Assembly (NCBI RefSeq): GCF_016808335.1 | Contig: NC_053138.1 | Coordinates: forward strand, 53,350,951 to 53,414,950 | DNA length: 64,000 nt | From: Panicum virgatum | Lineage: Eukaryota; Streptophyta; Magnoliopsida; Poales; Poaceae | Reading direction: 5' to 3' | Shown here: positions 47,001-57,979 of the stretch, piece after piece | Layout: each line of letters starts with the position of its first letter | How positions within the stretch are numbered: the stretch's first letter is position 1 | The notes under the pieces: model-generated | Database searches by the model: none | What the model was told of the DNA's origin: nothing | The model's input: the letters and a program-made list of their open reading frames with translations, nothing else | Translations under genes and position numbers: made by a program

Positions 47001-47538
47001 AGCCTGCAAGGGTCAAGAGTGCAAGCCATATTAATTATTTAATTTGCATCTCCATGCATTAATCTATCAAAACTATCCATCGCACTTAATAAGCACATAA
47101 ACACTAGCTAATTAACTCATACCATATTAGATTATTAGTACCACTTACCAATGGATCGGACATCAAGCATTCAAGCGGACGGTGCAAGCAGCAAGCGTGC
47201 AGACCAACGGATCAGGCGATTAGCACTAGAAAACCCAGAGTTGATCACTGCCGGCGGCCGGCGGCCGGGAGTTCGACGCAACAGGCAAGGGCGCAAGGCA
47301 ACACGGATGGCCAATTCGCCGGAACTCGAGACGCCGGCGGCCGGCATCGCCGTAACCCGAGATCGCCAATCGCAGAGTCGCACTTAGACGGAAGCCGAAC
47401 AGCTGAACTGGCATGGCGGCGTCGGAAGAGTCTCGTATTCTGCCAGTTGTTGCTGTGAATGGGCCTACAGGTGTGCATGGGTTAGATTCTACAGGGTATG
47501 CCATGGCCCACCCGGCATACCCTGTAGGTCCGCCCCTG
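44052..47538 (-). mobile_element. hAT transposon in exon 3 of the broken IDS3-like gene
   Basis: A 3487-bp element with ends CAGTGGCGGACCTAGG and GTAGGTCCGCCCCTG (mirror CAGGGGCGGACCTAC), flanked by the perfect 8-bp duplication CTTGTAGG (44044-44051 and 47539-47546). Subterminal GGGTATGCCAT and GGCATACCC are also inverted. It carries a nearly complete transposase on the minus strand. The preserved duplication and long open frames point to a fairly young insertion. Confidence 0.93.
44346..46798 (-). pseudogene. hAT transposase (TTF zinc-finger / DUF4371 / dimerisation type), near-complete
   Basis: Starts MKRNGDIASLFQKYS at 46798 and ends at 44346, about 815 codons when read through. Domains in order: a low-complexity N-terminal region, a TTF-type zinc-finger region (FEYSIKKDSVFCFICYLF), a central DUF4371/RNase H-like region (IRGQGYDGASNMKGEIKG, then HCFAHQLQLVL), and a C-terminal hAT dimerisation motif (ATASVERAFSAMSLVKTK). 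Three lesions: in-frame TAG at 46154-46156, in-frame TAG at 45914-45916 and a one-base deletion near 44715, after which the frame changes. Both TAGs lie where related proteins I know have Gln, consistent with CAG to TAG changes. The transposase is thus probably inactive, although everything else is preserved. Confidence 0.85.
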
Positions 47539-48108
47539 CTTGTAGGCGACCTCAAGACCAGGGACCTGGCCCGGGAGGAGTATGGCGATGAGGTCCCTGT
47601 CACAGTGTGGTGGCAGGCCGAGCGTGATAGTTGGGTTTGGTCATGCTGGATAGTGGTTGATGTCAAGAGTCACATATCCGCCGCTGATATCCCCCTCAAA
47701 GTAGTCACGTGGGAGCCCCATGCCCTCACACAGCAGTCTCAAGAGCTCCATTGCCAAGCCTCTCGTCAGCAAGGTAAAATTCTCAACAACCTCCCTAAAA
47801 CGGAAGTCAAAGGAAAATCAGATTAAGTTATTTACAGTCCTTGGGAACACAACTAGCAACAGGTACTAAAATTCTGTTTGAAGGAGCTAAAGTTATGTGC
47901 TAAATTTTAACATATATTAGCATTTATATACTTGCTATAGTTTTTAAGTCTTGACTAAAGTTTAGCCTACCTCATTAGCACTTCCGTTTGAATGAGTTAG
48001 TGCTAAAGTTTAACACTTTGATCCTTTATCACTTGAATCTAAACTGAGCATAACTCTTTTGTTATAGTCAGTGATAGCATTTCGGGCCTATCTCATAGTT
48101 ATGGAACT

Positions 48109-49719
48109 CGGGGGCGGATCTAGGGGTGGGCTGGGTGGGCCCTGGCCCCACAGAGGCTAGCTGTCGCTTGTGCTGCAAAAAAGTGATTCATCGCCTGAAG
48201 GCTTCCGCGCGTCTCTTTTGGGTTGTCCGTTCGCTTATTCAGCCCAATAACACTTCCACCATTCGGTGCAGGAGTAATTTTCTGATTGAACCCGATGTGC
48301 ATGCATGTATAGGATCCTATATTTCTCTCCTTTTCTCTCTCCGTACATGTTCCGACACCTGCGTATGACACCATACATGTCCACCTGCATGCATGTTTGT
48401 AGCTTGTTTTCTTTTTTCTCTACGTGCGTGCATGCTCTTTTTTCTCTCGTACATACATGATGGCACCTGTAGTCACTCCTCTTATCTTTTCTTCTTCTTT
48501 CTTTTGGTTCTTTCTTTTATTTATTTTCCTTCCTACTTGTCTTTTTAATTTTGTTTATAATAATTTTATAGATAGTTTCTCCTCTACTTAAAAAATATTC
48601 CTTTTTCCATCTTCTTTCTTTCGTAATTTTTCTACTTTTAGTATGTAAAGTTTATACTATGCATTCAGATTTTTCCAGCATGTCTTTCCATTGTTTCTTA
48701 TCCGGTGTTTTTATTTTATTCTTTAATTTATTATTCCACTCGTTTTACCTATTCACTAGTTATTGCTGATAAATTACTGATAAATTTTATATTTTAAATT
48801 AGTCTACAACTAGTTATTGTTGATGACTCATTTATTTACTATGATGACTCATTTATTCACTATGCATTTCTTCTTCATGTAAAATATTTATCTGCGTGTA
48901 ACTAATTTATTCGCAATACTAAATTATTTGTTCGCTATGTAGATTAAATTGTTCTGTGATATTGACTTATTTGTTCGCGATATTTATTAACATTATTTAT
49001 CCTATACAATCAAATGCTCGCGATGTATAATATTTTGTGCATTGTATATTATTTGTTATGTTTATCTTTTTATTCGTAAAAAATAATTATTTGTTCGTGT
49101 TGTTAAAAATACCAAGTAGCCAAAATTCATTATTGTGTATTAAAAAATATTTTTTAAAAGGATCATGCAAACATATCCAAGTGTGGCCTTGTTTTGAAGA
49201 TATTATCATAAGGATAATGGTGCAATCCAAATTTAATTTAGATTCTCATTTTAATACTTATAATTTTTTTAATTTTGAATTTGCATATATATATGGGTAA
49301 CGTAACATCATTGTTCTTTTTGAATGCACAGAATCTTTTTCTACTTGAGTAGTGTTGATCTGCGAAAACAACCATTACGTCGGCGCCCGCAGTCCTTCCG
49401 CTTCAGGTGATGATTTGCAAAATCATCAGCAACATATAGCCGCCGCCAAACACTCCCCCCCCCCCCCCAACACCCCCCCCCCCCACCCTAGGATTTGGCT
49501 GAAACACTTTTTTTCTTTAGGTTTTTTTCTTATATGTCCTTATTTATTACTCGTAGAAAAATAACACCTAGTTTTTCTTATATACAATAATTGATAATTG
49601 AATTGACAAGATGAAAAGTGCGAAATCATTTTTTATAAGATTAAATTAACATATTCACTAATATATTTAAACAAATTTTATATTCAACCACCCTAACTAA
49701 AAATTTAGATTCGTCACTG
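48109..49719. mobile_element. Non-autonomous hAT in intron 2 of the broken IDS3-like gene
   Basis: Perfect 8-bp duplication ATGGAACT (48101-48108 and 49720-49727), single in copy 1 (GTTATGGAACTTG near 23370). Ends are CGGGGGCGGATCTAGG and TTTAGATTCGTCACTG (mirror CAGTGACGAATCTAAA), diverged from each other. The 1611-bp interior is AT-rich with a double poly-C tract at about 49456-49484 and no transposase. Many TTTATTTACTATG-type stretches suggest old, decayed sequence. Confidence 0.8.
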
Positions 49720-50033
49720 ATGGAACTTGAAAAACCTACACCGCTGATCTTTGATTACTTACCGGAGCCTGCAAGGCTTGTTAGGCCAGTCCATGGTGCA
49801 ATTACCGACGGGGAAGTCATAGGCAAAGCGGAGGCAGTCCCACCAGTACCTCTCGCTGCCGGTCTCGTAGGTGGTGCCGGAGAAAAGCCGAGTCTCCTTG
49901 TGTCGGTACATACAGACAGGGGTACCTCCTCCTAGAGTAACCAGCCCGAGAGGCGCGAGGTTATCCGTAACCTCGCACTAAGTCTCTGGGCAACTGGACA
50001 TAAAGCCCGGGCCTGACAACTGGACATAAAGCA

Positions 50034-50525
50034 TGGTGCGAAATGGGTCAACCAGCTTTCATGCGTACTATGGGGGAACCGGGCCACACCCAGCTGAGCG
50101 ACCGGGAAGACCCCTTTCTTCCTGGTCTACGAGGCCGAAGCATGCCTTCCCCCAGAGATCACCATGGGCTCGCTGCGAGTCCAAGCTTTTGATGAGGAAT
50201 TGCAAGAGCAACAACGTCGTGAAGATATAGACCTCGTCGATGAGCAAGATGGCGAGCAGCGGTCCGAAATGCACGGTACAACCAAGCGCTCCGGTGTTAT
50301 CATCAACGGTTCGTGCATAGTAGGGAGCTCTGGGTCGGGGACCTAGACCTGAGGTGAATCCTAAACCGAGAGGGGCTCCACAAGCTCTCCCCCAGCTGGG
50401 AGGGTCCCTTCAAGGTGACAAAGGTGTGCCGACCCGGATCCGTTCACATAGCTACGAAGGAAGGTGTACAACTACCCAATCCATGGAACATTGAGCACCT
50501 CCGTAAGTTTTATCCGGGGAATTAA
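50034..50525 (+). pseudogene. 3' end of a gypsy pol gene (integrase C-terminal part)
   Basis: A remnant of the RNase H/integrase end of a Ty3/gypsy polyprotein. One frame reads FFLVYEAEACLPPEITMGSL; after a frame change another reads KLSPSWEGPFKVTKVC and finishes WNIEHLRKFYPGN at a TAA. The WEGPFKV and WNIEHLRKFY blocks are typical of the integrase tail and pol terminus. Everything upstream (gag, protease, RT, integrase core) has been deleted together with most of the 5' LTR. Confidence 0.8.
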
Positions 50526-51334
50526 TTTTTCCTTTGTAATGAGATAGCACCTCTGTGCGGTCCAGAGCGGTGGAGGTCCGCCCTCGTAAACCCGGCCTTT
50601 GGCGTTCATCGCACATCCCATGTGTATCAACTTATAAAGGAAAATTTTATTCTCAGTCTGTCTCTAAGATTGTTGCAATTCAACTCATTTTCTTGCTTTT
50701 CGCTTATCATAACCCCCATGTGGTCCCTTATTCTTGTGCGGTGTTTGGGGTTCGAATTGAGTTAGTTGGGTAGTGACTCAGCCCGAGACCCCCCCCCCCC
50801 CTTCTCAGGAAGGAGGGGTCCGGGCTTCTGGGGGCCAGTACCGGGGAAGCGTACTCGTCCTCGGGGGAGGTCCGGAGCCGTGTAGCCGCTTAGCCTGGTT
50901 CCATACCTTAAGCTTGCATGCTCCACCTCCCTAGGATGAGTACCGTAGTACCTAGAACTGAGAACCTAGAAGTCCGGAACCCTTCAATCCTAAAGGTCGG
51001 GTCCTGGTGCTCTGATTCACTAAGCCTAGCCGTACATCTCAAAGGATTCTAGCCAACGAGATTTAGGACCCCGTGGGAATGTTACTAAGCGCCGATCCTA
51101 AGTCGTGTGCAGGACTAAACCCCGGTTTGGTGGTAGCAAGCCCAAATTCCTTGTGACTACCTCCCAGGGGGCCAAGGTACCAGGGGCCGGTGAACATACG
51201 ACAGAAGGAAGAGCAAACAAATAACAAATAGCTAAGTCATACGTCACCCTCAGTCTGGGTTTTATATTACACATTGTATTCAGAATAACTAGTCTGCTTT
51301 TTACAATGTGCTAAAAAAACAACAAAAACTACTC

Positions 51335-54156
51335 CTACTCCTTCGGTAGTCCGGAGGGGGCCTCCTCCTTTTGTAGGTCCGGCTCCATGTTGCGCTTAAA
51401 GCGGGAGGCCACGATGTTGACCGCCTCCTGTATCCCCTCCCGAGCAGCGGCCTCTGCCTCCGGCACCAGGCCCTCGAGGATCGGAGCTAAGGAGATGGCG
51501 GGGTCATGGCTCCGGAAGCAGGTCAGGACATGGTCCACCACCATCCGAGCAAGCTCCCGCCCCTCGGACTCAAGGTGAGCGACTAGGGTGGACTCCAGGC
51601 ATTGCAGACACTCGGCAGCGGAATCCAGCACTGGAAGAACGGCGGTGATGGAAACTGGAGCCTCCGCAACCTGGATGGGACTCAGCCCGAGAGGTTCCAG
51701 GGCAGTGCTCGCTTCGCCGACCCAGTTGGCGATCCGCTGGACTCCGGCGCACTGTTCAGCTAGGAGCCCCTCCACCTCGGCCTCGCGATGCTTGAGGACA
51801 TGGAGCCGATGGAGGAGGGACCGGCTCTCCTCCTCCTGGCGCTAGCGCTGGGCCTCCAGGTCTGTCCGGAGGGCGGAGAGGCGGGTCTCCTCCCCCGTGA
51901 CGATCTCCTCCCGGCGGGTCAGGTCTGTCCGGAGGGCGGAGAGGCAGGTCTCCTCCTCCGTGACGGTCACCTCCCGGCGAGACAGGTCCTTCTCGCGGCG
52001 ATTGAGAGTGGCCTGCTCGTCGTCAATCAACTTCGCCATGGCTTTGGCGGTGTTCATGGTGTCCCGAGCTGACATATCCTTCTGGTCCACCTCCTTCTCC
52101 TTCTGGGCCACCGCTTTCTCCCGAAGGACGACTGTGACCTCCCGGTCGAAGATCCTGCTGACCTTCACACGGTGGGCCTCGCGCTCCTTCTCGAATTTGG
52201 CCCGTTCGTCGGCGGCCCAGGAGGTTCTTCAGGTGGCGGTCCCAGTAAGAAAGCCGTTGGTGCTCAGCCGATGGCGTCTTTGTCGTGACCTCCTCCGCAG
52301 CTGGCTCCACTGGGGCCGACTCCGCCGTGGCCCCCACCGAAGCTGCCGGAGCTGCCTCTACCGCCACCGTGGATGTTGGGATCGCCTACACTGGAGGTGC
52401 GATCCCGACCGCTAGGCTCCGGCCCGGACCTCTGCGGCCGTGGGCAGGGTAGGAGGCGCCGACGGTGGAGTCGCTGACCCCCTAGCAGTGCTTGTCGAAG
52501 AAGTCTGCTGGGGGCTGGACCTGCCGGCCGAGGAGTCGTCGATGGAGGCGGAAGAAGAGACAGGGTGTGCAGTCCTGACAAACAGCTTCAGGATATGGAT
52601 TCCACAAAAAAGCATCTAGAAAAACCAGAGGATAAGGGGAATTAAGCACTCACTTCGAGCTCCGCAACCCCCAACCAGTCTGGAGGTTTGTGGATTGCCT
52701 CTTCCCCGGTGCCGATGGTGCCGGTGACCGGCGGGGCAACTCCGCCGTCCGCGGCCCCGGTGGCTGCTGTGGCTGCTGGGGCGGTGGCGGTGGCGGGGCC
52801 TGACTTTGCTGCTAGGGCAGCTCTGCTGTCTGCGTCTCCGGAGGCTACTGCTGCTGCTGGGGCTATGGCTACACCGGGACCTGGCGCTGCTGTGGGGGAT
52901 GTGGCTGTGGTGGTGGCGGCGGCTACTGCTGCTCCTATTGGTGCAGGGGCAGCGGCGGCGGAGCCCGGGAGCTACTCTGCCCCCACGACTCCGATGTCCT
53001 CTGGCGCTTGGTGTCCGGCTCCCCCACAAAGGACCCATCGCCGCGGCGGAGTCTCCATGACCTGTCCTCCTCGCGGCCCCTGCTGCTCCCGATGCTGGCC
53101 GCCTCCGGTTCCTTGCCCTTGCTGGAAGGGGGGCCGCGTGGCTGGACCTAGCGGGTGCTGGGTCGTCGCGTCAAAGGCTGTCGGACGAAGCACCAGGGAT
53201 CCGGATGCCGCGGTTGGGGTCGACTCCCACCTGTCGGACTGCCAGGCCACCGTCGTCAATTATCGGCAGCGATGTCAGGATCGCCGTCCGCAGCCCCTGG
53301 TCTTCACACAAAGCGATGATCCCCCTTGGGAGGACCATCAGCTCCGGGGCGAACGCCTCTCCATTCATCCCCCGTATCAGGACCTCCAGCTCCGTGTTGG
53401 ACAGATCTGTGCCGGCTCCACGCTGGATCCTTCTGTAGTCATTGACCCCGGTGAACATGCAGGCCATCCTGGATAGCTATTGCAGGGGAGCGATACGGCG
53501 CCGCAGGAAGTCGCCCAGCACCATCATCGAAGTAAGGCCACCCCTCACCAGAGTCTTGACCCGGTCCAGCACTGGGTTGAGTTCTGCCGGCAGGGATGGC
53601 CTGGCCTTCCAGCTATCGCGGCCGAGGAGAGGCCCCCGGGTCGGCAGCTCGAGGCGGTCGTTGGCGTCGGTCATGGAGATGACCCAGTCCGTGCGCCAGT
53701 CCTCCCACTTGGCGCTGGAGAAGGCACTGATGTAGGAGCTAGACATCACATGCCGCAGCTGGAAAGTAGTAGGCGCCGATGGCGCACCTGCTCCTCCCTG
53801 TCCCGACCAGGGCGTAGAAGTGCTTAAAGACGCTAACACAGGGGCGGATCCCCACGAACATCTCCATCAAGTGGACGAACACCGCCACGAGGAGGATGGA
53901 GTGGGGGGTGAGGTGTTGCGGCTGAAGCCCGAACTCCTCCAGAAGCAGCAAGAAGAAGGGGGGAGATCGGAAGTGCAAGCCTGCAGGTGATGTATGAGCT
54001 GAAGAGGACGAATTCCCCCGCGACCAGGTCATCGAGGGAACTCGATCCTGCCCGGATCTTCCTGGCAAGCTCCGGCGTGGTCCAACCAAGGAAGTGGCGC
54101 ACCACATCGAGTTGTGCTTGTCGCTGGTAGCGGCGAGGGTGGCTGAGAGAAGACAT
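51335..54156 (-). pseudogene. Antisense ORF of the Tat-lineage element ('putative gypsy type transposon' family, PF04195-like)
   Basis: Reads from MSSLSHPRRYQRQ at 54156 leftward. Recognisable blocks: FVHLMEMFVGIRPCVSVFKH, the AKWEDWRTDWV block, LNPVLDRVKTLVRGGLTSM, ACMFTGVNDYRRIQRGAGTD, then a low-complexity Ser/Pro/Ala region, a heptad-like coiled coil (51842-52168, RREKDLSRREVTVTEEE) and a C-terminal domain at 51335-51775. This order matches the extra protein encoded opposite to gag-pol in grass Tat elements; its function is unknown. It is broken by frameshifts near 53990 and 53770, and by a TAG at 53477-53479 where CAG (Gln) is expected. Plus-strand frames across the GC-rich part, including a 262-codon one, are shadows. 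Confidence 0.75.
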
Positions 54157-54799
54157 GGTGAAGATTGCCACGGATGCAAGAGATAGGATCGCGCGGAAGC
54201 TTGAAGGGAAGAAGCCTAGGGCAAAAAGAGCAGAATACAAGGGTGTGAGAGAAGACGAAAGGGCGCAAGAGCGTATGGGGAAGGCAAGTGCGAAAAAGTA
54301 GCCAATCCCTACAGCGCATGCCATTAATAAGGTTGTTCCCCCTCGTTCCCCGCGGCGACCGGGGGGGACCTGAGGAGTCGCTCGCACCAAGCGCCCGTCT
54401 CTCACCCCCTATGACCGGTGGGCCCGAACCCGCCTGTCATAGGCTGGGTCGCTGGAGGGGGGATGTAAAGGTGGGATCTGAACTGCCAGTACAGTGGGAC
54501 GTGCGTAGATAAGATGGAAGCTGAACCATCAGGCACGCTGAACGCGGGCAGTGGACGTGCGCAGATAAGACGGAAGCTGAACCGTCAGGTGCGCTGAACG
54601 CGGGCAGTGGACGTCTCTTTGGGAACCACGCCGGCGGAGAAAGTCCTTTTTTGCCCCTTTACAGTGGGAATGGTGCAGGAGGACACTGCACCGCGGGCCG
54701 AGTCGTTGGGCGCTAGCCGCGACCAGTCCACCCAGCGGAAACAAGGTTGTGGCCCCACCTGCGGGTTCGTACCTCACCCGAGGTGGGCCCGGGGGCCTC

Positions 54800-56093
54800 T
54801 GTCGGTACATACAGACAAGGGTACCTCCTCCTAGAGTAACCAGCCCGAGGGGCGCGAGGTTATCTATAACCTCACACTAAGTCTCTGGGCAGCTGGACAT
54901 AAGGCCCGGGCCTGACAACTAGGGTCCACGGTCTCCGGACCTCCTCCCCACGTACTGGCAGGTCCGGTGCCTCCACGTGTCCGCAAGACTGAAGCACTCA
55001 GGAACGGCTACCACCGGCCCAGACCCCCGCGAACAGGTCCCGAACCCCCACGGGTTGGTCTTGGGCCTCCACGTGTGGAAGCCGGACCTCCAGGGGCATG
55101 AGCGCTCAGGTCAGCCAAGGGGCCCGGACCTCCCTCCCCACTCGGGAGGGGGTCCGAATTCGCCACGTGCCCCTGAGGATGTGGCCGCAGAACCAGCACC
55201 GCCATGTGTCCCGCGGGTGTCAACCTTCTGCGGGAAGCCAGCCCACCTACCGCATTAAATGCGGGTGGTTGAGGTGTGCGCTCCCAGGACAGAGCATGGG
55301 CTGCCCTCTGACACATTGGGCAGGTGTGAGAGACAGCACGATAAGCCCGCCAGTTACCGAGGCGGCACGCGAGTTACCGAGGCGGTTCGCAAGATATCAA
55401 GATGTGCGATCACATCACAGCGCTGCGCGCGTGGGCGAGGAGTTATTATGACCTGCTGCAGATAGGCCACAGTGTGCACTGCTGCAGTGGACAAAGGCTA
55501 CATCTCGGCACATCAGCATAGCCCTTACGCCTGTCAGCGGGAGCTGACTCTACACCGACAACGCGATTTTCTCTACACATGTCAGCGGTAGCAGATCCTA
55601 TGCCAGCAAGACGGCTCAAGACCATATCTGTTCGGAAGATACGCATGGAGGCCGACGAGGAAGATCTCCGGATCTGAGGCATTTAAGGCTCCAATGTGTA
55701 CGTTATTTAATATATCGCTGGGTCCACCTGTCAGGGAGGTTCCAATGTGTACGTTATTTAATATATCGCCGGGTCCACCTGTCGGGGCCCCGCTTAGTGT
55801 ACGTGCTCCCCTTAGACATATAAAAGGGTGAGCGCACACGTTAGAAGCACAAGTTTAGTCTCAGGTAGAGAGAGGAATTGTTCCTCCCCCAACTTACACA
55901 CAAGATCAGGCAGTACATCACACAGTGGATATAGGGTATTACGCTCCGGCGGTCCGAACCACTCTAAACTCTTGTGTGCTTTTCGTGTTTATACGCCTCT
56001 AGATCAAGCATTCCTTGACTGCCCCCCAATCTCATCCTACGCTTAGGATTATGCGGGTGCATTCCGCCACCCGGCTGGAGAAATCCTCCGACA
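54800..56093 (+). repeat. 3' LTR of the Tat-lineage element
   Basis: Begins TGTCGGTACATACAG and ends CCGACA. The first 120 bp match the surviving 5' LTR (49901-50020) closely. It contains the TATA box at 55819-55827 and a 51-bp tandem repeat at about 55689-55790 (CCAATGTGTACGTTATTTAA in both units). A polypurine-like GGTGGGCCCGGGGGCC lies immediately upstream (54783-54798). Confidence 0.9.
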
Positions 56094-56279
56094 CCTTGGT
56101 TATATCCTCTGAGCAGAACTCCACCTTATCCGCTGCCGGCAGCCGAAAGAACTCCTCGCCCACCTCCGCCATGTCCTGCATCGCCTGCTCGGAGATGCCG
56201 TGGTTGATCACCTGCATCTCGGTCATGCACCTGTTTATTAGCTTTGGTACTGATGCAAATTTGGAGTCATATCAACTTA

Positions 56280-56634
56280 GGCCCTATTTAGTTCCCACCC
56301 CATAAACCCGTAAACGCAAAAAAAAACATCACATCGAATGTTTCGACACATGTATGGAGTACTAAATGAAGTCTATTTACAAAACCTTTTGCATAGATGG
56401 GCTGTAAATCGCGAGACGAATCTAATGAGCCTACTTAATCCTTGATTTGCAACAGTGATGCTACAGTAACCATCCGCTAAAAATTAATTAATTATGGATT
56501 AATTAGCATCATTAGATTCGTCTCGCGATTTACAACACATCTATGCAAAAAGTTTTATAAATAGACTTCATTTAGTACTTCAAATTCGCAAGATTCCATC
56601 GCAAATTTTTTTTGCAAAACATCTAAACACGGCC
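56280..56634. mobile_element. Tourist-like (PIF/Harbinger) MITE in intron 1 of the broken IDS3-like gene
   Basis: A 355-bp element with ends GGCCCTATTTAGTT and CTAAACACGGCC, flanked by TTA (56277-56279 and 56635-56637). Copy 1 keeps the empty site CAACTTATTAACC at about 23730. The arms are extensive: GCGAGACGAATCTAATGAG on the left and CTAATGATGC plus ATTCGTCTCGCG on the right in the opposite sense. Confidence 0.88.
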
Positions 56635-56660
56635 TTATTAACCTCGTTGAACATATGCTT

Positions 56661-56865
56661 CTCCCTTTGTTCTAAATTATAATTCATTTGACTTTTTGAA
56701 CCTCAAATTTCACCACTCATCTTATTCAAAAATGTATGCAATAATTAATAAAAATTCTTCAAAAAAAACTTAAATTTTACTATATTTGCACAAATTTTTT
56801 TAAATAAAATAAATAGTTAAAGTTAGAATAAAAAACAAACGAATTATAATTTGGAATAGAGGGAG
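56661..56865. mobile_element. Stowaway-like MITE, orthologue of 23761-23991
   Basis: Ends CTCCCTTTGTTCTAAATTAT and AATTTGGAATAGAGGGAG, inverted. It has the same position relative to exons 1 and 2 as its copy-1 counterpart, so both derive from one ancestral insertion. Confidence 0.65.
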
Positions 56866-56874
56866 TAATCTATA

Positions 56875-57069
56875 CTCCCTCCGTTTATTCTAGAAATTCT
56901 ACAACAAATTAATAAGAAGGTGAAATGACTATATTTGGCTATATTTATTACCTATAATTGATACTAATTGATTCTTGTATGCACATGTACCTTCTAAATA
57001 TAGTAAAATAATTTATTTTTTGGAATAAATTTTGGATCTTGGAGTGCCTTGTTTTTCGGACAGAAGGAG
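56875..57069. mobile_element. Stowaway-like MITE, orthologue of 23999-24187
   Basis: Starts CTCCCTCCGTTTATTCTAG, ends TTTTTCGGACAGAAGGAG and is followed by TA. Its ends are closer to the Stowaway consensus than those of its copy-1 partner. Confidence 0.7.
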
Positions 57070-57979
57070 TATACGCTTAATTTGTAGTTTGTGTTGACTA
57101 GCCTGGAAGAACCCAAGCTCCTTGCCGGCGTCGAGGATGGCACGGCGGACCTCATCGCGGCTGCGGGACATATCAATGACGGGTAGCGAGACGACAGCGG
57201 AGGATGCCGACGGGATCTGGTCGGGAGGGAAGACGAAGCAGTCCGGAAGGGACGTGTGGGACGGGGTTGAGTGGATCATGTTCTCCATGGATGAACCTGG
57301 TTTGCCGGATCTGAAGAGGTTGTGGACGCCGGCATGGCAATTTATTAGCATGGAGAGAGCTTTGGGCGACAAGAAGGTCTCCCGTTATGCTTATATTAAT
57401 TGAATTATGTTGACACAAGCTTGTGTGTCTAGTGTTAATCAAGTTTTTTTAAAAAAAGAAACAGTATTAGTCAAGTTACGGAGCATTGTTTGGGACGACG
57501 CAACTGTTAAGGTCCAAAAAAACTTTAATGGAGCTGTCACTAGATATGCAAAATACTAGCTGTCTGTATAAGCTTCTTTTTTTTTCAGAATATATTGCAG
57601 TGCTAGTTAGCTTTAATTTAGAGGGACCCAGTCCTTTGATCTTCTAGATGCAGAGTATTTCTTTAGCGCACGTGTGGCGCCACTGTACTAATTCAGCTAA
57701 AAATACTTAAATTGTACTAATGGATTCTTTGTTGTGCTCTTAAATTTTAATCAGAAATGCTCTACTACAGGCGTCCCACGCCTCAAAAATAGCGAGCAAG
57801 GACGCGGGGAAGGCGCCTCCCCATCCATTCCATTCCCGCCCCATAGTCCTATTCTTCTCGGATGAGGCCGGCGGCGAGCCTCGCGTGGGCGGCGGCGGAA
57901 GCTCTGGGGGCGGTGGTGCCCGAGGCCGGCCGCGGGAGCTCCGGGAGCGGCGGCGCACGAGGCCGGCAGCGAACCCCAT

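Larger units (their letters stand above)
49901..56093 (+). mobile_element. Ty3/gypsy (Tat lineage) element, internally deleted, in exon 2 of the broken IDS3-like gene
   Basis: Starts TGTCGGTACATACAG and ends CTCCGACA, flanked by the 5-bp duplication CCTTG (49896-49900 and 56094-56098). The 3' LTR is 54800-56093 (1294 bp). Only about 120 bp of the 5' LTR remain before the sequence jumps to the 3' end of pol. At the jump, CAACTGGACATAAAGC is present twice (49991-50006 and 50018-50033). An antisense extra frame occupies 51335-54156. The layout (pol, then antisense ORF, then LTR) is that of Tat-lineage grass elements such as Grande and Retand. The LTR has a TATA box (TATAAAAGG, 55819-55827). Confidence 0.9.
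43729..57288 (-). pseudogene. IDS3-like dioxygenase, broken copy
   Basis: Same three-exon gene as copy 1: exon 1 57288-57103, exon 2 56211-49763 and exon 3 47794-43729, with exons 2 and 3 split by elements. Exon 3 is interrupted by a 3487-bp hAT (44052-47538) and exon 2 by a 6193-bp gypsy element (49901-56093). Between the two halves of exon 3 the codon for the Cys in the HYPACPNP region is TGA (near 47650). The clamp motif R-x-S reads R-T-Y (ARTYVLM), so even a restored protein would lack the Ser that helps hold 2-oxoglutarate. The iron ligands PPHCDRD and SVEHRVMTN are still encoded. The GC donor of intron 1 is shared with copy 1. A Tourist MITE and a hAT also sit in its introns. The flanking exon-2 donor (CGG|GTAAGT context) is intact. 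Confidence 0.9.

Noticed and set aside
52688..53476. A 262-codon plus-strand frame
   Set aside because: It is the complement of the antisense gypsy ORF, which has recognisable protein blocks on the minus strand; the plus frame is low-complexity Ala/Gly.
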